This document shows positions 42,651 through 51,967 of a stretch of 64,000 bases of DNA, piece by piece (the stretch's first letter is position 1; each line of letters begins with the position of its first letter). Origin of the DNA: Hyphomicrobiales bacterium (GTDB lineage: Bacteria; Pseudomonadota; Alphaproteobacteria; Rhizobiales; Rhizobiaceae); contig UCKS01000017.1 of NCBI GenBank assembly GCA_900473045.1, forward strand, positions 62,001 through 126,000, written 5' to 3'. Made by a program: the position numbers and the translations under genes. The notes below the pieces were generated by a model, which saw only the letters and a program-made list of their open reading frames with translations, had not been told where the DNA came from and ran no database searches.

Positions 42651-43125
42651 AAACCAAAGATTTGCAGCTGTCACGCCCAAAAAAGAAAATATGGGAAATC
42701 TGTTTCCTCAACCGCATCATCATGCAGTGCGAAGGCTCGGCTGGGTGCCGTCTCGGGAGGAGGCAGTTTCCGCATGCGTCTATTTCAATAAAGCTATGTA
42801 TTTCAATGAATAAAGTTTCGTTATTGCGAATGCGAAACGGGCGACTGCCTTGGTATCGAGGTGATATGCTTCATGATCAGAAAATTTTCCGCCGTATTTT
42901 GCCTTGGCCGGGGCCGGATGTGTGTTATGAAGAAAAAATCAACTGGTCCGCTGTAACTACCAGTTGACAAGCCCATATCGGGGCAATAGCGTGCCGGTCA
43001 TCGCAGCGAAAGGGTCATGCTCTTTCGGTTTGCACCCGGTTCTTGGAGGAGCCGGCGATATGTGAGGGAGGAGCATCGATGCACATGTTCGCAAGAGGCC
43101 TGCGTGTCCTTTCTGGATGGGTGTC
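42651..43125. other. Divergent promoter region of the acid-sugar island
   Basis: No gene. AT-rich around 42780-42960 and carries operator candidate 2; promoters for the plus-strand transporter operon must lie here. Operator candidate 1 is just to its left. Confidence 0.6.
42939..42967. promoter_or_regulatory. GntR operator candidate 2
   Basis: Perfect 9-bp arms TCAACTGGT / ACCAGTTGA around 11 bases; the inner AACTGG-N13-CCAGTT spacing equals candidate 1. Lies about 160 bases upstream of the ABC ATPase gene. Confidence 0.7.
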
Positions 43126-44646
43126 ATGAGTGTCGCCGACCGCGCTGCATCGCCGTTGCATGACGAGGCACCGCGCGCTGTCCTGGTGGCACGTGGCATC
43201 ACCAAGTCGTTTCCCGGCGTGCTGGCCCTCGACAATGTCGATTTCGACGTCCGTTCCGGAGAAGTCACGGCGCTTCTCGGCGAAAACGGTGCCGGAAAAT
43301 CGACACTGATCAAGATGATGGCCGGCTTCTATGCCCCTGACAGCGGCGAGATCACCGTCGATGGTGCGGTGCTGCATGCGGACCCTTCGTCTGCGCACCA
43401 TATCGGCGTCGCGACCATTCATCAGGATGCGCATCTCGTGCCGGCGATGTCGGTGGCGGAGAATATCATGCTCGGCCGCTGGCCGACGCGCTATGGCTGG
43501 CTGCAGATGAAGCGCCAGCGGGAAAAGGCCGCCGCCGCACTTGCCCGTGTCGCGCCGCATCTCAATCCATCGACACCGGCCGGGCGTCTGTCGTCCGCCG
43601 ACCAGCAGCTCGTTGAGATTGCTCGGGCGATTTCCGAGGATTCCAGGGTGCTGATCATGGACGAGCCGACGACGTCGTTGTCGCCGCCGGAAATCGACCG
43701 GCTCTTTGCTGTTGTCGAGGATCTGAAGAGCAAGGGCCTGAGCATCGTTTTCGTCTCGCATTGGCTGGACGAGGTTTTTCGGATCGCCGACCGCGTGACG
43801 GTGCTGCGCGACGGTCGCCTCGTCGGCAGCCGGCCGATTTCGGAGCTCGATCATGACAAGGTCATCCGCATGATGGTCGGCCGCGAGGTTCGCGATACCG
43901 TCATCAGCAAGCGGCCTGTCGGCGATGTCGTTTTAAGGGTCAGCAATCTTTCGCGCGAAAATGTCCTCAGCAACATTTCCTTCGAAGTCCGGGCCGGCGA
44001 GATCGTCGGCATGTCCGGTCTTGTCGGGGCGGGGCGCAGCGAGCTTGCCTCCTGCATCTTCGGTATTGATCCCTATGACAGCGGTTCGGTCGAGATCGGC
44101 GGCGAAGCGATCCGCCCGAACGATCCGAAGGCCGCGATCGAGGCCGGGATCGGTCTGGTTCCGGAAGATCGCCGCCGCCAGGCGCTGGTCGGACTGATGA
44201 GCGTCAAGAGCAATGTGACGCTGAGCCTGCTCGATCGCATCTCCAACTTCGGCTTTCTCAATATGGCCAGGGAACGGGAGATCGCCGATCGCGAGATCAA
44301 GGCGCTGGCGGTGAAGACGCCGTCCTCTAACACGCGCGTTTCGACCCTGTCGGGCGGTAACCAGCAGAAGGTTGTGCTCGCCCGCTGGCTGGCGCGCAAG
44401 CCCAAACTCCTTATCCTCGACGAACCCACCAAAGGCATCGATGTCGGAGCGAAATCGGAAATCAGCGAACTGATCCTGCGGCTGGCCGAAGGCGGCATGG
44501 CGATTTTGCTGATCAGTTCGGAACTGCCGGAAATATTGACGCTGACCGATCGTGTCCTGGTGATGCGTTCGGGCCGGATTTCAGCGTCCCTGACGCGGGA
44601 AGAGGCGACCAGCGAAACGATCATGAGCTTTGCCACGACCGGGTAG
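43126..44646 (+). CDS. Sugar ABC transporter ATP-binding protein (two-domain, RbsA-like)
   Basis: 506 residues, two fused ATPase domains as in RbsA/MglA. Domain 1: Walker A GENGAGKST near residue 53, signature LSSADQQLVEIARAI, Walker B VLIMDEPTTSLSP. Domain 2: GLVGAGRSEL in place of Walker A, as normal for the family, then STLSGGNQQKVVLARWLARK and LLILDEPTKGIDVG. It energises import by the permease and binding protein that follow. ATG 43126 was preferred to 43117, since GGATGGG then serves as ribosome site. Confidence 0.92.
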   Translation: MSVADRAASPLHDEAPRAVLVARGITKSFPGVLALDNVDFDVRSGEVTALLGENGAGKSTLIKMMAGFYAPDSGEITVDGAVLHADPSSAHHIGVATIHQDAHLVPAMSVAENIMLGRWPTRYGWLQMKRQREKAAAALARVAPHLNPSTPAGRLSSADQQLVEIARAISEDSRVLIMDEPTTSLSPPEIDRLFAVVEDLKSKGLSIVFVSHWLDEVFRIADRVTVLRDGRLVGSRPISELDHDKVIRMMVGREVRDTVISKRPVGDVVLRVSNLSRENVLSNISFEVRAGEIVGMSGLVGAGRSELASCIFGIDPYDSGSVEIGGEAIRPNDPKAAIEAGIGLVPEDRRRQALVGLMSVKSNVTLSLLDRISNFGFLNMAREREIADREIKALAVKTPSSNTRVSTLSGGNQQKVVLARWLARKPKLLILDEPTKGIDVGAKSEISELILRLAEGGMAILLISSELPEILTLTDRVLVMRSGRISASLTREEATSETIMSFATTG

Positions 44647-44754
44647 AGCACTGGCCTTTCGGGACTGCCCGAAGGCGGAGACGTATTCACAGCGTGGTGT
44701 CTGCATGTCTGCATCGGAAGATGCGCGCAGCTATCACATCAGGGAGAACAAGGA

Positions 44755-45825
44755 ATGTCAGTGGAGAATTCACCCATGACCGATCTCGTGCCGCGGCAAT
44801 CCGGCGGACTTTCGGCCTTACGCGGCAGGCTGTCGTTCATCGACCTCGTGCAGAGCCTTGGCCTCATGGCGGTCATCCTGCTCGGTAGCCTGGTGATGAC
44901 CACGCTCAGTCCGGTTTTTGCCACGGTGCGCAATATCGAGAACGTGCTGCAATCGGCAACCATCATTGCTGTCGTCGCGATCGGCCAGACCTTCGTCATT
45001 CTGGTCTCCGGCATTGATCTGTCAGTTGCCTCTGTTCTCGTGCTTTCGTCGGTTCTTTCCGTCGGATTGGTCCAGTTCCAGGGCTTTCCCCCCGAAGTCG
45101 CCATCGTCGCCGCACTTGTCGCGGGTCTTGGCGTCGGCATGATCAATGGTCTCGCCGTCACCAAGCTCAGAATTCCGCCTTTGATCGCAACGCTTGCGAC
45201 GATGACGATCGCGCGCGGTTTCGCCTACATCTATTCCGGCGGCACCAATATCGCGCCGGTGCCGAAGATTTTCGTCGAACTGCAGGCAAGCCGCATCTTC
45301 GGCATTCCCGGTGTCATCGTCCTGACGCTGGTGCTTGCGGGCATCGCCCAGATCGTCCTGTCACGCACCCGGTTTGGACGCTCCGTCTATGCCACGGGCG
45401 GCAATCCACTCGCCGCGCGCCTTGCCGGCATCAAGACGGAACGCGTCATCATCGTAGCCTTCATGATCTCCGGGCTCATGTCGGCGGTTGCCGGACTGCT
45501 GATCACGGCGCGCTTCGAAGCTGGAGCGGCAACCGCCGCGCAGGGCATGGAACTCGCGGTTATCGCAGCGGTCGTCATCGGCGGCGTCAGCCTGTTCGGG
45601 GGTGAAGGCAATATGGGCAGCATGCTGCTCGGCGTGTTGCTGCTCGGCCTTGTACAGAATGCCGTCAATCTCCTGAACGTACCGCCGAACTGGGACTCGG
45701 TGGTGAGCGGACTGGTGATTGCCGCCGCCGCCGCCCTCGATGTCTACCGGCGGAATTATCTGGAGGCGGGCATGCGCAAGAAAGTCATTGCGACGAAAGC
45801 GGGCAAGCAGCCCAAGCCTTCCTAG
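44755..45825 (+). CDS. Sugar ABC transporter permease (RbsC-like)
   Basis: 356 residues, eight to ten membrane helices. Contains IGQTFVILVSGIDLSVASVL, MINGLAVTKLRIPPLIATL and RSVYATGGNPLAARLAGIKT, which are the RbsC-family signatures (including the EAA-like loop NPLAARLAGI). Homodimer forms the inner-membrane channel. 108 bases after the ATPase. Confidence 0.92.
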   Translation: MSVENSPMTDLVPRQSGGLSALRGRLSFIDLVQSLGLMAVILLGSLVMTTLSPVFATVRNIENVLQSATIIAVVAIGQTFVILVSGIDLSVASVLVLSSVLSVGLVQFQGFPPEVAIVAALVAGLGVGMINGLAVTKLRIPPLIATLATMTIARGFAYIYSGGTNIAPVPKIFVELQASRIFGIPGVIVLTLVLAGIAQIVLSRTRFGRSVYATGGNPLAARLAGIKTERVIIVAFMISGLMSAVAGLLITARFEAGAATAAQGMELAVIAAVVIGGVSLFGGEGNMGSMLLGVLLLGLVQNAVNLLNVPPNWDSVVSGLVIAAAAALDVYRRNYLEAGMRKKVIATKAGKQPKPS

Positions 45826-46035
45826 CAGAACAAAAATAACGCCAGGGTGCAGGGGCGGATAGCCGCCCTTGTGAAGCAGGCCGATGGGAAGCGTTCATGG
45901 AGAGCGCTTAGCCTGATCCTTGAACGTGTCTTTTCGTGACAGCATCCACAACACGTACATGGCCGGAAGCGGTCCATGGCGGGAGTGCCTTGCCTGTCGA
46001 TCGGAAGCAGTGGTCCAATTGGGAGGAGAAAAACC

Positions 46036-47037
46036 ATGGATATCAACAAAACGATAAAGACGACACGGCGTACTTTCATGAGCCTTGCCGCAGGCGCAGC
46101 GGCCCTTGCAATCGGAGGGTTCGGCACGGCTGCCTTTGCCGAGGACAGTGCACTCAAGGGCAAGAGCCTTGCCTATATCGCCTTCGGCCTGCAATACGAA
46201 TACCAGGTGACGCTGGTCGATCACGTCAAGAAGCTGGCTGCCGAAAAGGGCATGACCATCTCCGTCTATGACGGCAAGGGTGATGCCAGCACCCAGACGA
46301 CGCAATTGCTCGATGTCGTCAGCAAGCAGCCGGACATCATCCTGCTGAACCCGGTCGATGCCACGCTGCTGCAGGGCGGCGTGCGCAAGGCAAATGAATC
46401 CAAGATCCCTCTGTTCATGCTGGAAAACCTGCCGCCTGAAGGCGAATGGGTCGCCTACAACACCTTCGACGATGTTGCCGGCGGCGCTGCCGCGGCCGAT
46501 GCCGTGGCGAAGGTCACAGGCGGAAAGGGGCTGGTACTGGAAGTCCGTGGCGCGATCGGCTCCGGCCAGTCGGAAAAGCGCTACAAGGGTTTCCACGACC
46601 AGATGGCGGCAAAATACCCCGACATCAAGATCGAAACCCTGAAAGCTGAATGGACCGCAGACAACGCACAGACGCTGACTGTCGATGCCTTCACGCGCGA
46701 TCCGAAGGTTTCGGCCATCTGGGCGCACAATGACGAGATGATCCGCGGCGTCGTCTCGGCGCTCCGCCAGATCGACCGGCTGAAGAAGCCGGGCGAAGAG
46801 GGTCACATCCCGGTCATCGGCTTCGACGGCACGCCGCTCGGCCTGCAGCGTATCCGGGAGGGAACGCAGGATGCCGACGTCGGCCAGAACCCGTTCTCGA
46901 TGGGCTCCTCGATCGTCGGCGAAATGGAAAACCATTTCGCAGGCAAACCGGTTGCCAAGGAAACGCTGATCCAGCCGGTGATGATCTGGAAGGAAAACGT
47001 CGACAGCAAGGACAACTGGGGCAACATGGTCAAGTGA
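46036..47037 (+). CDS. Periplasmic sugar-binding protein (RbsB-like), Tat-type leader
   Basis: 333 residues from ATG 46036 with GGGAGGAG upstream. The leader TTRRTFMSLAAGAAALAIGG, ending AFA, has a twin arginine. The mature part is a type I periplasmic-binding fold: LLNPVDATLLQGGVRKANES, AIWAHNDEMIRGVVSAL and PVIGFDGTPLGLQRI. It delivers the substrate to the permease; by context an acid sugar or its precursor. Followed by a strong hairpin. Confidence 0.92.
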   Translation: MDINKTIKTTRRTFMSLAAGAAALAIGGFGTAAFAEDSALKGKSLAYIAFGLQYEYQVTLVDHVKKLAAEKGMTISVYDGKGDASTQTTQLLDVVSKQPDIILLNPVDATLLQGGVRKANESKIPLFMLENLPPEGEWVAYNTFDDVAGGAAAADAVAKVTGGKGLVLEVRGAIGSGQSEKRYKGFHDQMAAKYPDIKIETLKAEWTADNAQTLTVDAFTRDPKVSAIWAHNDEMIRGVVSALRQIDRLKKPGEEGHIPVIGFDGTPLGLQRIREGTQDADVGQNPFSMGSSIVGEMENHFAGKPVAKETLIQPVMIWKENVDSKDNWGNMVK

Positions 47038-47056
47038 TCTGACCCCGAATGAACAA

Positions 47057-47080
47057 CCGGGGTGCGGCGCCGCACCCCGG
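47057..47080. promoter_or_regulatory. Strong intercistronic hairpin after the binding-protein gene
   Basis: Perfect 11-bp arms CCGGGGTGCGG / CCGCACCCCGG with a two-base centre and no T-tract. Hairpins in this place usually protect the binding-protein part of the mRNA from decay, so its level exceeds that of downstream enzymes. Confidence 0.6.
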
Positions 47081-47117
47081 ATTTCTGCCGAATGGAATTG
47101 ACGATCAGGAGCTTGCA

Positions 47118-48371
47118 GTGAACACGACAGATATCATGACGCCGGACCACGCCCGCAACATGCGCCTCATCGGGCACAGCGACCAGGGCGGCCGTGCCGA
47201 TGGAATCCAGGTCATGGTGGAAAATGGCTTTGCCTATATCGGCCATCTCTTCAGCCAGGGGTTCTCGATCATCGATGTTCGGGATCCTAAAAATCCCAAG
47301 CCGGCCGGTTACGTGGCTGCCCCGCCGAATACCTGGAATGTCCATCTGCAGGTGGCCGACAATCTGCTGCTGGTGATCCACGGCAAGGACGTCTTTGCCG
47401 ATGCCGCCTTCGCCGACGAGGCGAATTACTACAAGGCCTCGGCTGGAACGGCGCTTGGAACCGCAGCGCCGACGACCGCGCGCAATTGGGATGCGGGCCT
47501 GGCGATCTACGATATTTCCACGCCCGGTCAGCCGAAGCGGATTGGCTTCATGCCGGTGTCAGGCGGCATTCACCGCATCTGGTACACGGGCGGCCGCTGG
47601 GCCTATGTTTCGGCCTTGCTCGACGGCTATACGGATTTCATCTTCATGACCATCGACATGTCCGATCCGTCGCATCCGCGCGAGGCCGGGCGTTATGCGC
47701 TTCCGGGGATGAACCAGGCCGCAGGTGAAAAGCCCTCATGGGAAGCGAACCGGAAGTTCGGATTGCACCATGCGCTCGTCAACGGAGATATTGCTTGGGG
47801 CGCGTGGCGCGATGCCGGTCTGGTCGTGATGGACGTCGCCGATCGCGTCAATCCAAAACTGATCAAACACGTCAACTGGTCGCCGCCGTTCCAGGGTGGG
47901 ACGCACAATTGCCTACCGCTCGCTGATCGCGATCTGCTGGTTGTGCTGGACGAGGCTGTGCTCGACGATTTTGAGGACGGCTTGAAGAACATCTGGATTT
48001 TCGACGTCAAGGATCCGCCCAATCCGGTGCCGATCTCAACCATGCCGCCGCCAATGGATGCAGATTATCCGCACAAGGGCGCGCATTACGGCCCGCACAA
48101 TATCCACGAGAACCGGCCGGGAACTTTCCAGAGTTCGACACTGATCTTTTCGACCTGGCAGAATGCCGGGGTCCGGGTTTTCGATATAGCCAACGCCCAC
48201 CAGCCGAAGGAGGTCGGGGCCCTGGTGCCGCCGCCGCCACGCTCAATGATGGACCAGCGTCCCGGCAAGAAGCCGATCATCCAGACCTGCGACATCTTCG
48301 TCGACAAGACGGGCCTCATCTACGTGACCGATTACAATGCCGGTCTCTACATCATGGAATTCAACGGGTAA
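47118..48371 (+). CDS. LVIVD-repeat beta-propeller-like protein
   Basis: 417 residues from GTG 47118 with AGGAG upstream. Repeats of the form 'FSIIDVRDPKNPKPAG', 'GLAIYDISTPGQPKRIG', 'GLVVMDVADRVNPKLI' and 'GVRVFDIANAHQPKEVG' are LVIVD repeats, which build a beta-propeller. No signal peptide is evident. His-rich loops (GLHHALVNG, HNCLPLADRD, GPHNIHENR) could bind metal, so an enzyme is possible, but no known reaction can be assigned. Its place in a transporter operon suggests an intracellular role in substrate conversion. Confidence 0.75.
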   Translation: MNTTDIMTPDHARNMRLIGHSDQGGRADGIQVMVENGFAYIGHLFSQGFSIIDVRDPKNPKPAGYVAAPPNTWNVHLQVADNLLLVIHGKDVFADAAFADEANYYKASAGTALGTAAPTTARNWDAGLAIYDISTPGQPKRIGFMPVSGGIHRIWYTGGRWAYVSALLDGYTDFIFMTIDMSDPSHPREAGRYALPGMNQAAGEKPSWEANRKFGLHHALVNGDIAWGAWRDAGLVVMDVADRVNPKLIKHVNWSPPFQGGTHNCLPLADRDLLVVLDEAVLDDFEDGLKNIWIFDVKDPPNPVPISTMPPPMDADYPHKGAHYGPHNIHENRPGTFQSSTLIFSTWQNAGVRVFDIANAHQPKEVGALVPPPPRSMMDQRPGKKPIIQTCDIFVDKTGLIYVTDYNAGLYIMEFNG

Positions 48372-48421
48372 GGGCAGGGCAGACGCTCGCTATTTCCATC
48401 GCATCTGAAAGGACTACTCCC

Positions 48422-49804
48422 ATGAACCTCTTCGGCTCGTATGATGTCGTTGTCACCGGCGCCGGTTCCTCCGGCATCGTCGCTGCCATCCGCGCGGCGC
48501 GCGAAGGCGCAAAGGTCCTGCTGCTTGAAGGCACCGGCTTTCTCGGTGGCCTGATCACCGGCGGCAGACTGACGAAACCGACTGGGCTGATCAATTCGAC
48601 AATTTTCCACGAAATGCTTGACCGCTGCGTCGGCTATAAGGGGGCAGACGGCCGCGTGCGCGAATCCTATTGGGGCAAATATACCGGGACGTTCGATGCC
48701 GAAGTCATGCAGCGGGTCATCATCGAGATGGTAGAGGAAGCCGGTGTCGAAGTGCTGCTGCGCGCCATGGTTGTGCAGACGGTGATGAAGGACAATGCAG
48801 TCCACGGGTTGATCATCCGCACCAAATCCGGCGAGAGCCTGGTACTGGGCAAGGCATTCATCGATGCGTCTGGAGATGGCGATGTAGCAGCCCTTGCAGG
48901 GGCCGAGTTCATGCTTGGCCGCGAAGCCGACGGGCTGACGCAGCCGATCACCTCTTATTTCAGGGTACTGAACGTCAATGTTCCGGCACTGATCGCCGAT
49001 TGTGAGGCAAACCGCGCTGACATGTGGGAAGTCGTCTATCCGAAGGAAGCCGGCAATCGAAATGAAGATTATGCGATGGCCGTTTTGCTCACCGGCTTCC
49101 AGCAGCGCATCAAGGACAAGGTGGCGGACGGCTTCGACTGGATCATCCCGAAAGACCACATCACCATGAAGACGGGTCTGATCCCTGGCGAGATCAGCGT
49201 CAATGTCACCCGTTTTCAGGGAAACGGGCTAGACGACCGCGATCTCAGCAAGGCGGAAATCGAAATCCGCAAACAGGCTTATTGCGCCTTCGACTTCCTG
49301 CAGCGCTTCGTCAAAGGGTTTGAGGATGCGATCTTTCTTGAGGTCGCGCCCAAGCTTGGCATTCGCGAAACCCGCCGCATCACCGGAAAATATACGATCA
49401 CAGAGGCTGATGTTCGCGGCAATGGCCGGTTTGACGATGCAATCGGCCTTTGCAACTCCCCCGTCGATGTGCATGAGCCGGGTGGCAGCCGAGCCATCAT
49501 GGATCACGTCGGCATCGGCTATGGTATCCCCTATCGCACGATGATCCCGCTCAAGATCGACAACATCATCATCGCCGGCCGCTGCATTTCGGCAGACGCC
49601 ATCGCCTTCGGTTCCACCCGGAATGTCCCTGCCTGCACCATGACCGGCGAAGCGGCTGCGATCGGTGCAGCCCTGGCTGCCAGCCGTGGCGTGCCGACGT
49701 CAGCGATCGCTGTCGGCGATATCCAGGCGCGGTTGCGCGAACTCAAGGTCTGGCTCGGTACGCCGGGAGAAGACGTGCCCGATGTGCTGAAGCAGGCAAG
49801 CTGA
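48422..49804 (+). CDS. FAD-dependent oxidoreductase (FAD_oxidored family)
   Basis: 460 residues. Rossmann FAD site YDVVVTGAGSSGIVAAIRAA at residues 7-26, then FLGGLITGG, the second FAD contact FIDASGDGDVAALAG and RRITGKYTITEADV near the C-terminal part, ending with CISADAIAFGSTR. This is the PF12831-like family whose members oxidise sugar-derived or organic acids; the substrate is unknown. Lies 50 bases after the LVIVD gene. Confidence 0.85.
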   Translation: MNLFGSYDVVVTGAGSSGIVAAIRAAREGAKVLLLEGTGFLGGLITGGRLTKPTGLINSTIFHEMLDRCVGYKGADGRVRESYWGKYTGTFDAEVMQRVIIEMVEEAGVEVLLRAMVVQTVMKDNAVHGLIIRTKSGESLVLGKAFIDASGDGDVAALAGAEFMLGREADGLTQPITSYFRVLNVNVPALIADCEANRADMWEVVYPKEAGNRNEDYAMAVLLTGFQQRIKDKVADGFDWIIPKDHITMKTGLIPGEISVNVTRFQGNGLDDRDLSKAEIEIRKQAYCAFDFLQRFVKGFEDAIFLEVAPKLGIRETRRITGKYTITEADVRGNGRFDDAIGLCNSPVDVHEPGGSRAIMDHVGIGYGIPYRTMIPLKIDNIIIAGRCISADAIAFGSTRNVPACTMTGEAAAIGAALAASRGVPTSAIAVGDIQARLRELKVWLGTPGEDVPDVLKQAS

Positions 49805-49865
49805 GGGTCTTGGCCGATACGGGACACATGAACATTCTGCGAACCGGCATGGACAGGAGAACGGA

Positions 49866-51959
49866 ATGGAACACGCGAACCCGATCGTGAAACTGCAGGC
49901 TTCGGGTGCCTATGGCCACCTGCTCAGTCCGGTTTCGATCGGTCGCGTGCCCCTGCGCAATCGGGTGGTCTTCCAGCCGCATTTTACCGCCCTTGGAACT
50001 TTGGACGGCATGCCATCCGACGCGCATGTCGCTTACCACGAAGAAAGGGCGCGAGGCGGCGTCGGCCTGATCATTTTCGAAAGCATGGCGATCCACCCAA
50101 CCGGCAAGATGTCGCGGCGGTTCATCAATGCCTGGGATCCGGCGGTCGTTCCGGGTCTCGCGCGCATCGCCAGTGCAGTACATGCACATGGCGCGAAGCT
50201 GTTCGGCCAGTTGACACATGGGGGACACACGTCGCTTGAACATCCACCGCATATCCTGTGGGCGCCTACGCAGATGCCGGAGCCCTCCAGCCATCACACC
50301 ACAAAAGCGATGGATGGCGACGATATTCGCGCTGTTATCGACGGATTTGCAGCCAGTGCTGGGAATTTGGTCGCCGCCGGTCTCGACGGAATAGAGATCA
50401 AGATCGCCCATGACGGGTTGTTGCGCTCTTTTGCTTCTCCGTTTTTCAATCGGCGCACCGATGCCTATGGCGGTTCGTTCGAAAACCGCATGCGCCTTTC
50501 CTACGAGGTCATTGCGGCAATCAAGGCTGCGACCGGCCCCGATGTGCCGCTCGGCGTGCGCATCTGCGTCAACGAATTCACGCCATTCGGTTACGATACG
50601 GAGTACGGCTTGCAAATGGTCGCCGCACTGGAGGCGACGGGCCATGTCGACTATTTCAATTCCGATGCCGGCTCGTTTTCCAGCTACTGGATGGAAATTC
50701 CGCCCGCCGCCGTCGCTGCCACCGATTTTCGCCGTATCAATGCCGATCTGAAGAACGCGACAAAGCTCCCGGTCATCGGCTTTGGCCGTATTTCCCCGAC
50801 AAGCGGCGAGGCGCTTCTGGCTGCCGGAGAATCCGATCTCGTCGGCATGGCACGTCAGTTGATCGCCGATCCGCAGACGGTGAACAAGCTCGCCGAAGGG
50901 CGCGGCGAGCTCGTTCGTCTCTGTATCGCCTGCAATGACGGCTGCATCTATCAGGTCGGTCAGGAGAAGGCGGTTCGCTGCGTCCACAATCCGGGCGCCG
51001 GCCAGGAACTTACGATGAGCGAGCGGCTGGTCGAGGTCGCACCGAAACCGCGTCATGTCGTGATCGCCGGCGGTGGACCCGCAGGCCTCAAGGTCGCGGA
51101 GATCGCCGCCCGTCGGGGTCATCGCGTGACACTTCTGGAACGCTCCAGCATGCTTGGAGGGCAGGTGCGGCTGGCAGCATTGCAGCCCGAACATGCGGCG
51201 ATCGGTGAGGTCACCGCCTATCTCGAAGCTGCTATCGTCGATCGCGGAGTGGAGGTGATGATGGGGGTCGAAGCGACGCCTGAAACGTTGCTTTCGCTTG
51301 CCCCCGACGTCGTCGTCGTCGCGACGGGATCGGTACCCAATCTACCGCTCTGTCCGGATGAGGATACGGCGATGTCCAGACGCCTCGGACGGCAGGTTCG
51401 GCCAGACATCGAAGGCCTGGATAGGGCCTGCGTCGTTTCGAGCGATCAGGTGCTTGCCGGCGAAAAAATTCTCTCGGGCCGCGTCGTCGTGATCGACAAC
51501 AACGGACATTGGGAAGCGGCCGGCACCGCCGAGTTTCTCGCTGACGCCGGCTGTAGCGTCACGGTCATCGCGTCTCACATGATGGTGGGCGAGGGGATCG
51601 AAGCCGGCAACCGGACTTTGTTTTACCGCCGCGCTGCCATCAAGGGCATCGAACTCATCGGCGCCACCTCACTGGTCGCGATCGAGGACCGCCGGGTGCG
51701 GATATCGGAGGTGTTTTCCAATGCCGATGCGATCGGCTGGGCCAAATATATCCTGATGCCCGGCGAGGAACGTTTCATCGAAGATATCGACTGGGTGGTG
51801 CCGATCATTGGCCGCTCTTCACGGGAAGACCTCTATCTCAAATTGAAACAGGCACAAGAATTTGCCAGCGTCCGCATCGAACGGGTCGGGGACTGCGTGG
51901 CACCGCGCTTGGTCCAGAGCACCATTCTCGAAGCCTTCGAATTGGCGCGTCATCTGTAG
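49866..51959 (+). CDS. Old-yellow-enzyme family Fe-S flavoprotein (2,4-dienoyl-CoA reductase/TMADH-like)
   Basis: 697 residues. N-terminal TIM-barrel with FMN (LRNRVVFQPHFTALGTLDG, GGVGLIIFES, SPFFNRRTDAYGGSFENRMR). A 4Fe-4S cluster motif C-x2-C-x3-C ... C occurs in CIACNDGCIYQVG plus a cysteine in VRCVHNPG. The C-terminal half is a FAD/NAD(P) domain with HVVIAGGGPAGLKVAEIAA. Trimethylamine dehydrogenase and 2,4-dienoyl-CoA reductase have this plan. Substrate unknown; with the FAD oxidoreductase upstream, it may carry out a two-step redox conversion of the imported compound. Confidence 0.88.
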   Translation: MEHANPIVKLQASGAYGHLLSPVSIGRVPLRNRVVFQPHFTALGTLDGMPSDAHVAYHEERARGGVGLIIFESMAIHPTGKMSRRFINAWDPAVVPGLARIASAVHAHGAKLFGQLTHGGHTSLEHPPHILWAPTQMPEPSSHHTTKAMDGDDIRAVIDGFAASAGNLVAAGLDGIEIKIAHDGLLRSFASPFFNRRTDAYGGSFENRMRLSYEVIAAIKAATGPDVPLGVRICVNEFTPFGYDTEYGLQMVAALEATGHVDYFNSDAGSFSSYWMEIPPAAVAATDFRRINADLKNATKLPVIGFGRISPTSGEALLAAGESDLVGMARQLIADPQTVNKLAEGRGELVRLCIACNDGCIYQVGQEKAVRCVHNPGAGQELTMSERLVEVAPKPRHVVIAGGGPAGLKVAEIAARRGHRVTLLERSSMLGGQVRLAALQPEHAAIGEVTAYLEAAIVDRGVEVMMGVEATPETLLSLAPDVVVVATGSVPNLPLCPDEDTAMSRRLGRQVRPDIEGLDRACVVSSDQVLAGEKILSGRVVVIDNNGHWEAAGTAEFLADAGCSVTVIASHMMVGEGIEAGNRTLFYRRAAIKGIELIGATSLVAIEDRRVRISEVFSNADAIGWAKYILMPGEERFIEDIDWVVPIIGRSSREDLYLKLKQAQEFASVRIERVGDCVAPRLVQSTILEAFELARHL

Positions 51960-51967
51960 GGAAGGAT

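Noticed and set aside
49743..51194. Minus-strand frame of 483 codons opposite the Fe-S flavoprotein
   Set aside because: The plus strand has unmistakable family motifs; the antisense reading has none.
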